A DNA stretch of 64,000 nt from Vespa crabro (lineage: Eukaryota > Arthropoda > Insecta > Hymenoptera > Vespidae). The translations under genes and the position numbers were made by a program. Every line of letters starts with the position of its first letter. Within the stretch, counting starts at the first letter, position 1. Shown here piece by piece: positions 38,416-49,860 of the stretch. Location: positions 4,847,213 to 4,911,212 of the forward strand of contig NC_060958.1 of assembly GCF_910589235.1 (NCBI RefSeq). Reading direction: 5' to 3'. Under the pieces are notes generated by a model, which ran no database searches, was not told the origin of the DNA, and saw only the letters and a program-made list of their open reading frames with translations.

Positions 38416-41255
38416 GTTGGTTAACTTTTTATTTTTTCGCTGAAGAATTTCAAGAACATCTTCGTTTCGTTTTTTTCGTACATTTTATTCGAGAAAGATA
38501 ATACGTTCTTAAGAAAACTTATTGTCCTCGAGGATTCCATAAAATTTTTTCATCAGGTACGATTAATTGAGACATAATAGGTATGTTTTTACAAATAGAT
38601 TGATTTTTATCAACAACAAAATTTGTTTGACTTAAGAAAACAAGCAAATGTTAATCAAAAAGTTTTGTTAGATTGTTATTTAGCAAAATATTTAAATGGC
38701 AATCAGTTTGTCGAGTGAACGTCTGACTTGAATACGATGGCCTTGGTGCATTGAATTTTAGATAAAGCATTTGCCATTGTATGTAATACGTATATACACA
38801 TACATATAAGTATAAGAGTGCATAAGGTATAAGATACAGTTTTTGAGCCGTGAAAAACTTAAAAATCGGTCAGTTATTCTTGTACATTTGTATGTCGAAA
38901 TAAGATTCAAATTTAGAACGTTGTAGGCGAAAAAAGGAGGAGAGAGAGGAAGAGAAAAAGTGTAAACTATCATGCGGAACATGTGTTTAGTTATTTCAGA
39001 GATCGACTCATGGTCGCAGCGTAACGGAATATATTATTTATTATTATCAAATAAAAGGTCAAACGTACTCATTAAACAATTTATGGATGAAGTTAATAAA
39101 GATTTACGTAGATATTTATGTTTCTTTTTAACTAAATCTTATTATAAAGATTTTTCTCTATCTTTTTCTTTATCGATCACTCGACTGATTGATTTAAGAC
39201 CTTGAAGACAGATCAAATCAGATTCGGTTTTCAGAGCATTTTCTCTTCTTTTCTCATGCAACTTTCTATATAAGAAGCCTTCTTGCTAACTAAAAACCGG
39301 TAAATTATACCTTTGATCTCGTCTGACCTTATTGCGCAGAACCTATACACCACGTGTATAGATTCCACGTACGTTATTTCTTTGTTCCTATAAATGATAG
39401 AATCTTACTAAAGAATTATTATTAAGGAAACTTCCCATCGAGATTTGTCTTTCCACCCGTTTGTCTTTCCATATCTTTTCGTAGAAAAATAAAAAAGAAA
39501 AAAAAAACATTTTTAAATCGAATCATTTTTTCTTATAATTATAGACATTATCAGACAACGAAGTTAATAAAAATTGTCCAGAACGAATGGCTAATTTGGT
39601 CGATTCTGTTCTTTTTTTTCTTTTTCTTTCGATTTCCAACGAAACGTCTAAAATCGTTGAGAGCGAGTAAAATTCAAAGAAACAAAGGAGCGACATTATC
39701 GTTTCTCTTGTGTTTCTTTGTGGGATAGAAGAATAATAACAGCGAAATAGACGTTGTAATTAACGTAACGAATTCTTCGTCGTTATTCTATTTAACGAGA
39801 TATGTAAATTCGTTCTATATCATTTTTACGTATATATACGTAGAAACATGTTGTTAAGAAACTTTTTACAAATCTCGGTATTTCGGTGATCGATTTTGTT
39901 TACACTCATCGATCATACGAGATCGACGTTATATTTTATAATATATATTACCGTTATATTTTAATAGTATATATGTATCTATTGCATATTGTGTATTAAA
40001 AACCTTGAATGAGAGTATCAGCTAACGAAAGAGGATAATACATACATATGTATATACATATATACCTATAGATAAGTGGCCATTTAATCTCGTTAATGTC
40101 GTCATTATTATATTAAACAGAAAGGACTAGGAGGCGTCACTAAAAAAAAGATTAGAAACTTAGAGCTCTAACATGTGAGAAAGAGAGAATGAAAAAATGA
40201 CTTCTGAAGATCCTCCCGATTTCAAAGCAAAGTGCATTAACCTTACAATTTATTTTCACCATTTGACTTTTATTATGTCCAGACAATGGGGCAGCTAAAT
40301 TATTTATTTATTTATGTATACTCATACATACATACAATATATGTATATATATTCTAACGTTTCCAACAAATGCCAATAATACACGCAAAAAAATATAAAG
40401 ATAATCTCAATTTGTCCTTCGGATGGAAAAATCGCTCAAGGACGTCGAAGCAAAGGACACAGTGCAAGCTGTTTATGAATCTAACAACGAGCTGTCTCGA
40501 AAATCATCAATATAATCGATATAATCGAGGTCGTCCGTGTCGTAATTACGATTTACACATATGCATCTACATAAGCATTTCAATAAGTCATTAGCAGTAC
40601 TTATTCGCAAAGTTATTTTCAAAATTATCGTAGTCGTTATAATTGTTATCATTATAAACATTATTATCGAGAAGAAGAAAAAAGAACAATTTTGATGAAA
40701 CTTTAAAAGATTTGGACTCAAACTTTCGAACTCAAATTAAAATTATAAAGTATTTTCTGACATTAACAGCATGGTTTCTTTCCGTTTCTTTAATAGCGTT
40801 ATTAATGTTTCAACAATGACGAAAATTTCTCGTATCGTTTCTCATATGATAAAATAACGATAAGAATGGAGCAATCCTCTCGTATCTCCTTTTAAGAACC
40901 AAATTCGTTTCGAGAGGAACGCAATCGCATGCAAGAAGTACAAATTACATATAAACGAACATTCATTTTGATTTTTTGGAGCAATCTGCAATCACGCGAG
41001 ACAAATCAGAAGATCGATACGAACAATAAAATTAATTCTAAGAAAAAAACAAATAATAAAAAAACATAACGTGATCGTTAATTATACTTTAATATAAGAA
41101 AAAAGAAAAAAAAAAAAATACACATTTTCATTATTTTTATTTTCCTTTTTTATTCTATATTTTATTTATTGATTCATACTATACGGTTCTTCGTCGTCTT
41201 TTCCTCGAAATAATTCGCATATTTCCGATTATATTATTAAAATTAAAAAACAAGA

Positions 41256-41256
<1 letters not shown>

Positions 41257-41310
<54 letters not shown>
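41257..41310. repeat. (TA)n microsatellite
   Basis: An alternating TA tract of about 50 bases with one TG interruption near 41268-41270. Confidence 0.88.
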
Positions 41311-41311
<1 letters not shown>

Positions 41312-42159
41312 GTACAAACATAGACAATGTAAATCAAAAAGAATAAATGAGGACAAAAAAATAGTAATTAGATGTCTAACATCATTGAAGTTAATTATTG
41401 TAAATCGTATTTAATATTTTTTTCGATGGAAAATTAACTATAATTCGAACCATTTAATGACGATTAATAGCAATTCAATAATTTGTGCTTTTGTCAAGTA
41501 TTTTTCAAGCGATCATTTATTATTGTAACAATTATAACTTGTCTCTCTCTTTCTCTCTCCATGTTTCTATCTCCTTTTTCGATTTATTTCATTATGGGAC
41601 AGGAGAGAGCGTCGAAATTTTCCATTCACATACATGCACATACACATATATACATTACATCCTTATTTTCATCGTGTGGACCTTCTCATGTATTCAAAAG
41701 AGTCATTGCTCTTTCTCTTTCTCTTTCGATCATCTCCCTTCTTCTCATACCATGAAACTTCTTTTATGGTATCGATTAAAGTCCGTAAAAAAGGAGTGGA
41801 AATTTTTTTCAACGTCCATCCAAAAGAATAATATCTAAATGATTTTAAATAATGATTACGAATAGAAACCATTTTAAAGAATAAATTTTAAATATTTCTT
41901 TTTACGTATTTAATCTAGTATTCAAATGATTTCAAAACAATCACTTTTAAAATAAATAATTATGAATGATTTTAATAAACGATTTAGGAAATACAATTGC
42001 AACAAAATTTTAAAGAATAATTTTGGTTTCGAATTGGAACGAATGACATCAGTTCATCATTCGTGGTAGGATCATCGTCGTAGTAGGATTGTGCTTTCAC
42101 GCACGAATCGCGTGGTACACGCATGAAACGTGGGCGCACCTATCTTTTCGTGCCGCCCA

Positions 42160-42302
42160 AGGATAAATAAAGAGCTTCTCTTTTTTTCTTCTTCAATCTT
42201 CTTCTTCCTCTCTCTCTTTCTTCTCTGTCTGAGTCTCCCGTACCAGCTGCATCATCGTGGATGCACGAGCTTACGTCGTGGACGATGGATGTGCAACAAG
42301 TC
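42160..42302 (+). promoter_or_regulatory. Candidate proximal promoter and leader for cytosolic glutamine synthetase
   Basis: GATAAATAAAG, with its TATA-like core at about 42164-42171, lies 31 bases before a TTCAATC initiator-like site (A at 42195). A less AT-rich region flanks it. A donor-like GTACGT follows at 42303. Use of this exon with the acceptor at 43069 would place the cytosolic ATG (43077) as the main start, though short upstream frames exist. Inferred from spacing only. Confidence 0.33.
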
Positions 42303-43076
42303 GTACGTTATTTCCATCAGACGGCACCACCATCGCATTACTTTTTTTCTCTCTTTTTAAAGTGAACTTCACTTTTAGTAGTGAAACATTTCATTACTAC
42401 TACCTTTTAGATCTGAAGCATTTCAAATCTCTACAAATCTACATACATATATGACAAAAAATTCTAATTACTTTAAATATAATTCGAAATTTGAAACTCT
42501 TGATAAGTTTGGAGTCTTTTGTTATTTTCGTTATTCTAACTGTAATGGATTCACGTATCAAGGCAGGAAATAATATAATACTTATTAAAAAAATGATAGA
42601 TTAAAACATCATTTTAAATAAAATCTTATTACGAAATATATATAAAAATATTATTACTTATTTAACTTTAAATATATTACATATATTCTATAATAACGAG
42701 CTAAAGTAACAATATTATGAATTTATGATAGAACATGAAACGGAATTGTCTCGTTTCGTTGTTTTATCGCTTTTCGATATTATCTCTTTAACGAGAAAAA
42801 GGAGGAGAGTAGGATCGATTCAGGTGGCAAAGTCTATTCTTGAAACAAGTGCAGCAATAATGCACGATTACGTTTCTTGTCCTCGTCAATACTTTATCAT
42901 TGTTGATTGATGGGGAACATACATCGTTAGTTTAAACGTTCGACGGCCCAAGCTTAAGATATTTTGACATGCTCAGAAAATTTCCGATAATCTCTGATAG
43001 GATCTCATCGATATTCGATGTCCTTCATAACGATTTACGTTTAACATATTCTTTTTATATGTATTACAGCACCACA

Positions 43077-45036
43077 ATGTCGCGTACTATATTAAAAGAT
43101 TCGCCGAATGCAGCTTTGGACAAGACTATACTAAACAAATATCTCGACCTACCGCAACCGGATAATGCAATTCAAGCAAGATACATTTGGATCGATGGTA
43201 CAGGCGAAGGTTTAAGATCTAAAACTCGAACTTTGGACTTCGTACCAAAACATCCTTCTGGTTGGTATTTTAGAAAATTCATGAAGTTTTCGTATCAGAA
43301 TCGTCCTCACGGTGTATGAATTTTAAATTATACAAGAATACCAGATATAATAATAAAAATAGATCTACATCGTCACGTAACTTATTTGAAAAGACTTTAT
43401 GTATTTTTTTTTAATAACTCTCACTGAACGAAGTTGTCTTAGAAATTGAATTATATTAGAAAGTGGAATAAGATTATTTAATTTGTTAACATTAGCAAAG
43501 AGTTTGATAGTAACAAACACTAAAGTAGTAATAACCAACAAGAATTTATTGAATTATCTTAAGAATGACATAATCGATTCATATTCCAAACACAAGAAAA
43601 TAAACAAATTTACATTTTATGTTAATTAAATTCGCGTAAGTGATGCAGATAACGCAACTCTGTCGTTTGTTTTTATTTTTTGTCCTTGACTGCACACGAC
43701 AGAGGTCACAAGTTACTCATCATAACAAGACTATTGTAGAATCACAATGAGGGTGTATAATTGTGCATGCCACATCCGTTCGAATCTTTCATTCAATTCT
43801 CTTACGTTAGGAGCAATTCGCGTAGTAGCAAAATGATAAATCGCTATCTTTTCTACTTGATCAGATCGATGTAAAAAAAAGATAAGAGTATCACAATATA
43901 TACAAGATTATAATCGAAAGAAATTTTAAAAACATATTATCAATAATTTAAGAACGAAGATAAAATTCTAACGGTAATAAAAATACAAATTAAGAAATAT
44001 AGGATCGATAGTACAATTATTACTTTTTAATATAGATAAAAATTATCTTAATATAACTCTTGAGATTTCCTCTATCGATAATGATATTAATAAAATACAT
44101 TTTCTTATAGAACTACCAACGTGGACTTACGATGGTAGCTCAACGTACCAAGCAGAAGGAAGCAATAGCGAGATATATCTTTACCCTATAGCAATTTACA
44201 ACGATCCATTCCGACGTGGTAACAACAAGCTGATCCTCTGCGACACCTATACTAGCGATAAAACTCCAACGAAAACAAACGAACGCTACAAATGTAATCA
44301 AGCGATGGAAGCAGTTAAAGATGAGGATCCTTGGTTTGGTATCGAACAGGAATACACCCTTTTAGACTTTGATGGAAAGCCTCTAGGCTGGCCTAAAAAC
44401 GGTTTTCCAGGTCCCCAAGGTCCATATTATTGCGGTGTTGGCGCAAACAAAGTCATAGGTCGTGAGATCGTTGAGGCTCATTACAGAGCATGCATTTATG
44501 CTGGTGTTAAGATCGCCGGTACAAATGCCGAAGTGATGCCCTCCCAATGGGAATTCCAAGTAGGTCCATGCAATGGTATAAGCGCTGGCGATGATCTCTG
44601 GATCGCAAGATTCATTCTTCATTACGTTGCTGAAGAATACGGTGTGATTGTAACTCTTGATCCGAAACCGGTTGATGGCCATTGGAACGGAGCCGGAGCT
44701 CACACAAACTTCTCTACAAAATCTATGCGTAAAGAGAATGGTATCTCAGAGATCGAGAAGGCCATTGATAAGCTCAGCAAACAACACCTCAGACACATTC
44801 AAGCCTACGATCCACGTGGAGGAAAGGATAACGAGCGCAGATTGACCGGCAAATGCGAAACCAGCAGCATTCACGATTTTAGCGCTGGTGTAGCCAATCG
44901 TAACGTCAGTATTCGTATACCTCGTGGTGTAGCCGAAGAAAAGAAGGGTTATCTTGAGGATAGAAGACCCAGCAGTAATTGCGATCCTTACTCTGTATGC
45001 AATGCTCTTGTACGCACGTGCATTCTCAACGAATAA
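43077..45036 (+). CDS. Gs2: Glutamine synthetase (cytosolic start)
   Basis: Two exons, 43077-43260 and 44111-45036, joined G|AA in phase, encode 369 residues. The exon itself begins at acceptor 43069/43070. The enzyme makes glutamine from glutamate, ammonia and ATP, detoxifying ammonia and recycling neurotransmitter glutamate. The sequence shows the N-terminal beta-grasp [18 protein letters not shown], the signature [18 protein letters not shown], the metal-binding [11 protein letters not shown] and [18 protein letters not shown] segments, the substrate loop [15 protein letters not shown], and [17 protein letters not shown]. It ends in LNE, like Drosophila Gs1 as I recall it, and shares the [11 protein letters not shown] segment with that mitochondrial isozyme. 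The Met at 43077 gives a cytosolic protein; splicing from 38.4 kb would add a presequence. The 850-base intron at 43261-44110 shows nothing else. Confidence 0.96.
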
Positions 45037-46616
45037 ACCGAGGACTTCAATATACTTTTAATACTCTCCTACTTCTTGTAGATGTTACACGCACTTGGTT
45101 TGGTAAAACAGTTCTTAGCTAGTAGTAAAATAGAATTGTGAAAAATTTAAAGAAAGAACGATAGTCGGTATTACATGCTTCAAAAAATAGTTTCGATCGA
45201 ACGGTCTAAAGGAATATCATCTACTGATTTTTATAAGAACTTTATTAGGCATATACTTCTTTAATAAGTGTAACTTCTTTTTGAAGAACGGAATAGGGGT
45301 AAGAATCAATCCTTCATTGATAACATCTGCACAACGAGGTGGGCTGTTGGATAGAATAGAAATTTTCTTAACTTTCTGACTTCTACATTGTAGAAAAGAA
45401 AAGAAAAAACAAAACAGAAAAGTGAATTTATTTGAAATTCACGTGTATTATATATAAATACGAATAAAATCTACGTGAACGATAAGGTATAGTAGAAAAT
45501 AAACATAATCAAATTTACTCAAATATTAATTTTGCGTTGTATTCCGTAATCATAAGAAATTATTATGATTATTATATCTTATATCTGGATACGTAAGCAA
45601 ATTTATTTCATGAATTATATATCTTGCACGAGAGAATTATTTATTCCTTTCGTATTAATATTTAAATTAATATTGGTATAATCAATTGCGACAATAAAAC
45701 GAAAGCTTTTCGTTCGAAACAACCGTATGATCGGTACGATTAATATGCCGGTGTGTTTTATTACCACTGGCACGACAACGTTAAGTTTGATGCCTTTTCC
45801 ATTATATCAGTAATCATATATCTTACAAGATTTGCTATGCGGCCGCAGAGTATCATAAATTTAGATAACGATAAATGGGGTATAAAGGTGTTCCTTTTAT
45901 CTAATTATATTGACGTGTTTACAAGTGGGTCCTGCGTTCATCGTCATTTAATTATTAATGATATATCGCTCTATTTTATTATAATATTACATAAAAGAAT
46001 GTACACACTATTGATGTAATTTGTATATTGTATATTTTCATATTTGTATAAAGATATTTTCTATGCTCATTCGTTAATGTACTATATACTACTGTTAGTA
46101 GTTTTGCTGATAATGATCGCTATTATCGCTGTTATTGTTATTATATATATGGGAAATAATGTTTCTGGGAGCAATTAATATCCTCCTATAAATGGAGTAC
46201 TCACTTGTTGCGTTATAAAATAAAGAAATCTATGATTATAAGTTAAACACTCGTTCATTTTATTAAATATCTTATTAAAAATAAGATAATAAAAAATATT
46301 TTGTAATGAACAAATAAATTATATCTTAATTATATAAGTTATAATACAAAAAAATATATACATATAATTGTGTCATGAAATTACATTTTATATCTTCGAT
46401 TAAAAATCGATATACTATTTATTTATTATTATTATCACATAAAATGGAAACGCAAAGACATCAGTCTGATAGTGCATGCTATATATAAAATAGAAGGAGT
46501 TTCATTAAATTGTGATAGGCATTCATGGCAAAAAATTTTACATGCGTTACATTTATTATATATGCATAATGTACAAATACAAGTTTTCATTATTAATACC
46601 TTTAAACTTGTGCTAA
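45037..46616. other. Convergent region with glutamine synthetase and SURF1 3' UTRs
   Basis: About 1.6 kb between converging genes. AATAAA-type signals for the plus strand occur near 45461, 45691 and 46218, suggesting a long or variable glutamine synthetase 3' UTR. No additional gene is seen. Confidence 0.45.
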
Positions 46617-47848
46617 TTAAGCCAATGGTAGCTTCTTTACAAAAATTTTATACCACATTGTTGCAGTACATAAGGAGAGGGTATACCAAGTAACCATATA
46701 AGAAAAATGTTCATTTCGTAATGTAATTCTAGTTTGACAACTAAGTGGACCCTCAGGAGGATCTTTTACGGACCATAAGTCAATAAATATAGGTGAAGTA
46801 TCAGCCATCTTGGCCATAGCTGTTACATCTCTAAAAAATCATACTTATATAAGTATATAAGGTAGTTTTTTCTGTAATAAAAAATATAATTTTTAATTTA
46901 CCTATAATACCATATTCCATATTTAGGTTTATTTGAAGGATTAAAAGCTGGTCTAGATTCTTCTTTTCTTACGATGCCATTAATTTCAATAGTATCTTCA
47001 ATTTTACTAAGTGGCAAATTTTTTGCTTTTTCAGATATCCAACCACGATTTACTAAGATTGTTAAACTAGAACAGTTAAACATTTATAGAAAGTGGTTTA
47101 TATAAAACTATATACTTAAATATCTTTCATAGATTCAGATATACATACTCTTGATTTTCTATCTTAAATGGTGTGATAACATTCCATCCATTAGTATTTC
47201 TTCTACTAAATAAATTTCCTGTGTCCGTAGCGATATTATGATGAATTACAGATCTAGGCCCAACAAGGAATTCCTTTTCGTGTAAAAATTTACCCTTTGC
47301 TTTTACAGTATAATATTCCAAAGAGTCCAATTGATTGATACTGAAAAATTAATGTTATATTCTCACATACTAATTGATCAATTTTTGATAAAAAAGATTT
47401 ATTTGTTTTATTATAATTATTATATTTTTATATCTATATTGTAATTACTTCTCTACTAAATCAATAGGTTCAGCATTTATTCGAGTTTGTAAATCCTCTA
47501 TTAATTTTAACTTCCATTGACGTCTTTGTAATTGCCATGTACCAAGAAAAAATGTTGATATTGGTACAACCTTAAATTCATTGTACTATGAGTTTTTTAT
47601 TTGTGGATTATAATAAAAGAAAATATATTTATTATATTACTCACCAGCAAAAAGTATCCATATATATTAATAGATCTTTTAGCATTTCGCCTGACTTCAT
47701 ATAGAGTGGGATTGGTTGTTTTTGATCTTATTAAATATATTTTAATATTATTACATAATAATAATTTGCTTTTATTTTTATATTGACAGTGATTAATTAA
47801 GATCTTATGTGTTAAGTTTGAAAAATTTTTAGTAAATGGTAAATTCAT
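46617..47848 (-). CDS. Surf1: SURF1, cytochrome c oxidase assembly protein
   Basis: Five exons from the complement: 47645-47848, 47449-47570, 47149-47340, 46902-47066 and 46617-46830. Phases agree; 298 residues, against 300 in human. SURF1 sits in the inner mitochondrial membrane and helps assemble complex IV around haem a. The basic N-terminus is a plausible presequence. The first membrane helix spans INIYGYFLL-VVPISTFFLG, followed by the conserved TWQLQRRQWKLKLI. The intermembrane domain shows GWNVITPF, LTILVNRGWI and a WYYRDVTAMA segment. The second helix follows RITLRNEHFSYMVTWYTLSL. The start is the first ATG of exon 1. It is head to head with RpL14. Confidence 0.94.
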
Positions 47849-48141
47849 TGTCGTTCATTTCTCTATAGTCTGTACTCTAAATATTCATCAATATAGGTTA
47901 TATTGAACTTACAGTGCTGATAACACAATTTTATTATTATCACATTTTATAAAGTGTCAGGCGAATCACTATCGATATTTCAAAATATCCTAGGAAAATC
48001 TTTTGCTGTTATGTTGGTAGTACTAGAAAAAGAAAGAAATCAAGTGAAACGTATAAGATATAGGGATCGTAAGGTTTCAGTCTTGGTATTGATTCTCTTA
48101 TTCAACTATATCCTGTTTAATTCTTTCGTTTCCGGTACATC
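47849..48141. promoter_or_regulatory. Bidirectional promoter SURF1 / RpL14 with TOP-like start
   Basis: Only 293 bases separate the two divergent ATGs. On the RpL14 side, TTCTTTCGTTTCC (48121-48133) resembles the polypyrimidine TCT initiator/5' TOP element typical of ribosomal protein genes. Transcription from the C near 48123 would give a leader of about 19 bases. No TATA box is seen on either side. Confidence 0.55.
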
Positions 48142-49345
48142 ATGGTAAGTGCATTGTGGTTCTGAACTTCATCGATATTATTTACGTAAAATATAATAAG
48201 AATGTAAAATTTAAGTTTTGTATATTTATACTATTCTTCACTTATATTAAGTTAATGTTTTTTAGAAATTTTAATATATAGTGTATCTAATATGTCCAGC
48301 GTCGGTTAACATAACCTTATAATCAAATAGCTAACCACATGGTATGCATAGTTTGTTTAGAGTGCCGTTTTTGTTACACGTGTACTGAATCGAACTTTCT
48401 TTATGTGCCAATACCATTTTATATTAATATCAATCTATATTAAAAAGTTAATCATTTTTTTCAAGAAATGTTTGATATTTTTATAGCCATTCCAAAGGTT
48501 TGTGGAGTCTGGTCGAGTCGCCTACGTTAGCGATGGTCCTTACCAAGGCAAACTCGTTGCAATTGTTGATGTTATCGATCAGAACCGGGTATAAATGATT
48601 AATTATTTACATTATTAATAGATCTAGTATATATATATTTAATATTTTATAGATTAAGTTAGATTTAATAGTTCCTGGTAGATATCTGTGATTGTGTTCG
48701 CAGTTTATTATTTCAATGATGATCCCATTATATTGATAGGAATTGCCGGCTGACTTTTAGCTGATGCCAATTTTATTATCTGAGAATAAAATTATATATA
48801 TATATCGACAGTAGTATAATTCTAGTGCAAATCCTTTTATCAATTGTAATATTAATAGGTTCTGGTTGATGGACCTGCAGCAAATGTACCACGTGGTCAA
48901 ATGAGGTTAAATGAACTTCATCTTACTAAATTCCGTTTACGTTTTCCGTACACCGGTTCCACACGAGTTGTACGTAAAGCATGGGAAAAAGGTGAAATAG
49001 ATAACTTATGGAAAAATACTATGTGGGCTAGGAAGGTCGCAGCTAAGAAGAAGGTAAAGAAACTTATAAAAAAGAAAGTACTAAAGATTAATATTTAAAA
49101 ATATCTGCTTTACATTTTTAAAGGAATGAAGTATACTTATAATGAAATAAATTTCTATTAACAAATTTTAAATTTCTTAATTTTAGCGCGCCGAGCTTAG
49201 TGACTTTGACCGTTTTAAATTGAGGAAAGCTAGACAAATAAGAAACAAATTGAGGACAAATGCTTTCTTTACATTAAAAAAGAAAGCTAAGAAAAATAAG
49301 ACAACTGGTGTTAGTAAAGCAACCAAGAAAGCAGAAAAGAAGTAA
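48142..49345 (+). CDS. RpL14: Large ribosomal subunit protein eL14
   Basis: Four exons, 48142-48144 (the start codon alone), 48487-48588, 48859-49053 and 49187-49345, in phase 0 throughout, encode 152 residues. eL14 is a structural protein of the 60S subunit. Hallmarks are [20 protein letters not shown] (KOW-like barrel), [30 protein letters not shown] and [17 protein letters not shown], then a Lys-rich tail. The vertebrate Ala-rich C-terminal extension is absent, as expected in insects. The first exon contributes only Met, immediately followed by the donor GTAAGT. This arrangement fits the short TOP leader. Confidence 0.95.
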
Positions 49346-49860
49346 TATTATTTTGTGAAATAAAAACAAAATTTTTTCGCAGTACTGATGTCAATATATA
49401 TTTATATACCTCACAATAATGAAATAGTCATAATCGAAAATAATCATAGTCATAATCTATAATAGTGAGTCTATGGCGTTATTAAAACGTTTTCTCATCT
49501 AAAACAAATATTTAAATACATATTATAAAAAAATAGAAATCTTTAACGTGTTTCTTTTTAAATTGATTTACATTTATTTTTTATTTCAGAACTTCATAAT
49601 AAAATAGATTAATTGTAGGTGCTTGATCTAGCAAAAAATCGTGTAAATTTTACATGAAAAAATTACATAATAGTCCTTTTTAACATTAATATACTTATAA
49701 ACATATTTCACAAATATATGCATAGATACTCTTCATTGCGTTTAAAAACAAAACGTCATATATTCAATATACATAGAACAGTCAAATTCGATTTTCTCGA
49801 GACTACTGGTCACATGGAATTATTTATTTAATAGATATGGTCTTAAATATTCAAATGAAT
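49346..49860. other. Convergent spacer RpL14 / KIFBP
   Basis: About 515 bases of AT-rich DNA holding both 3' UTRs. AATAAA-type signals are present (for example near 49361 on the plus strand). Nothing else is seen. Confidence 0.5.

Larger units (their letters stand above)
38416..43069 (+). other. Proposed first intron of glutamine synthetase
   Basis: About 4.65 kb between the presequence exon donor and the core exon acceptor. It contains a (TA)n block at 41257-41310 and pyrimidine-rich tracts at 41540-41580 and 42181-42235. A candidate internal promoter at 42.16 kb is listed separately. Open frames here are mostly simple-sequence artefacts. Confidence 0.45.

Noticed and set aside
43700..43800. 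GTTCGAATC resembling a tRNA B box
   Set aside because: No matching A box or cloverleaf around it; no tRNA was found anywhere in the window.
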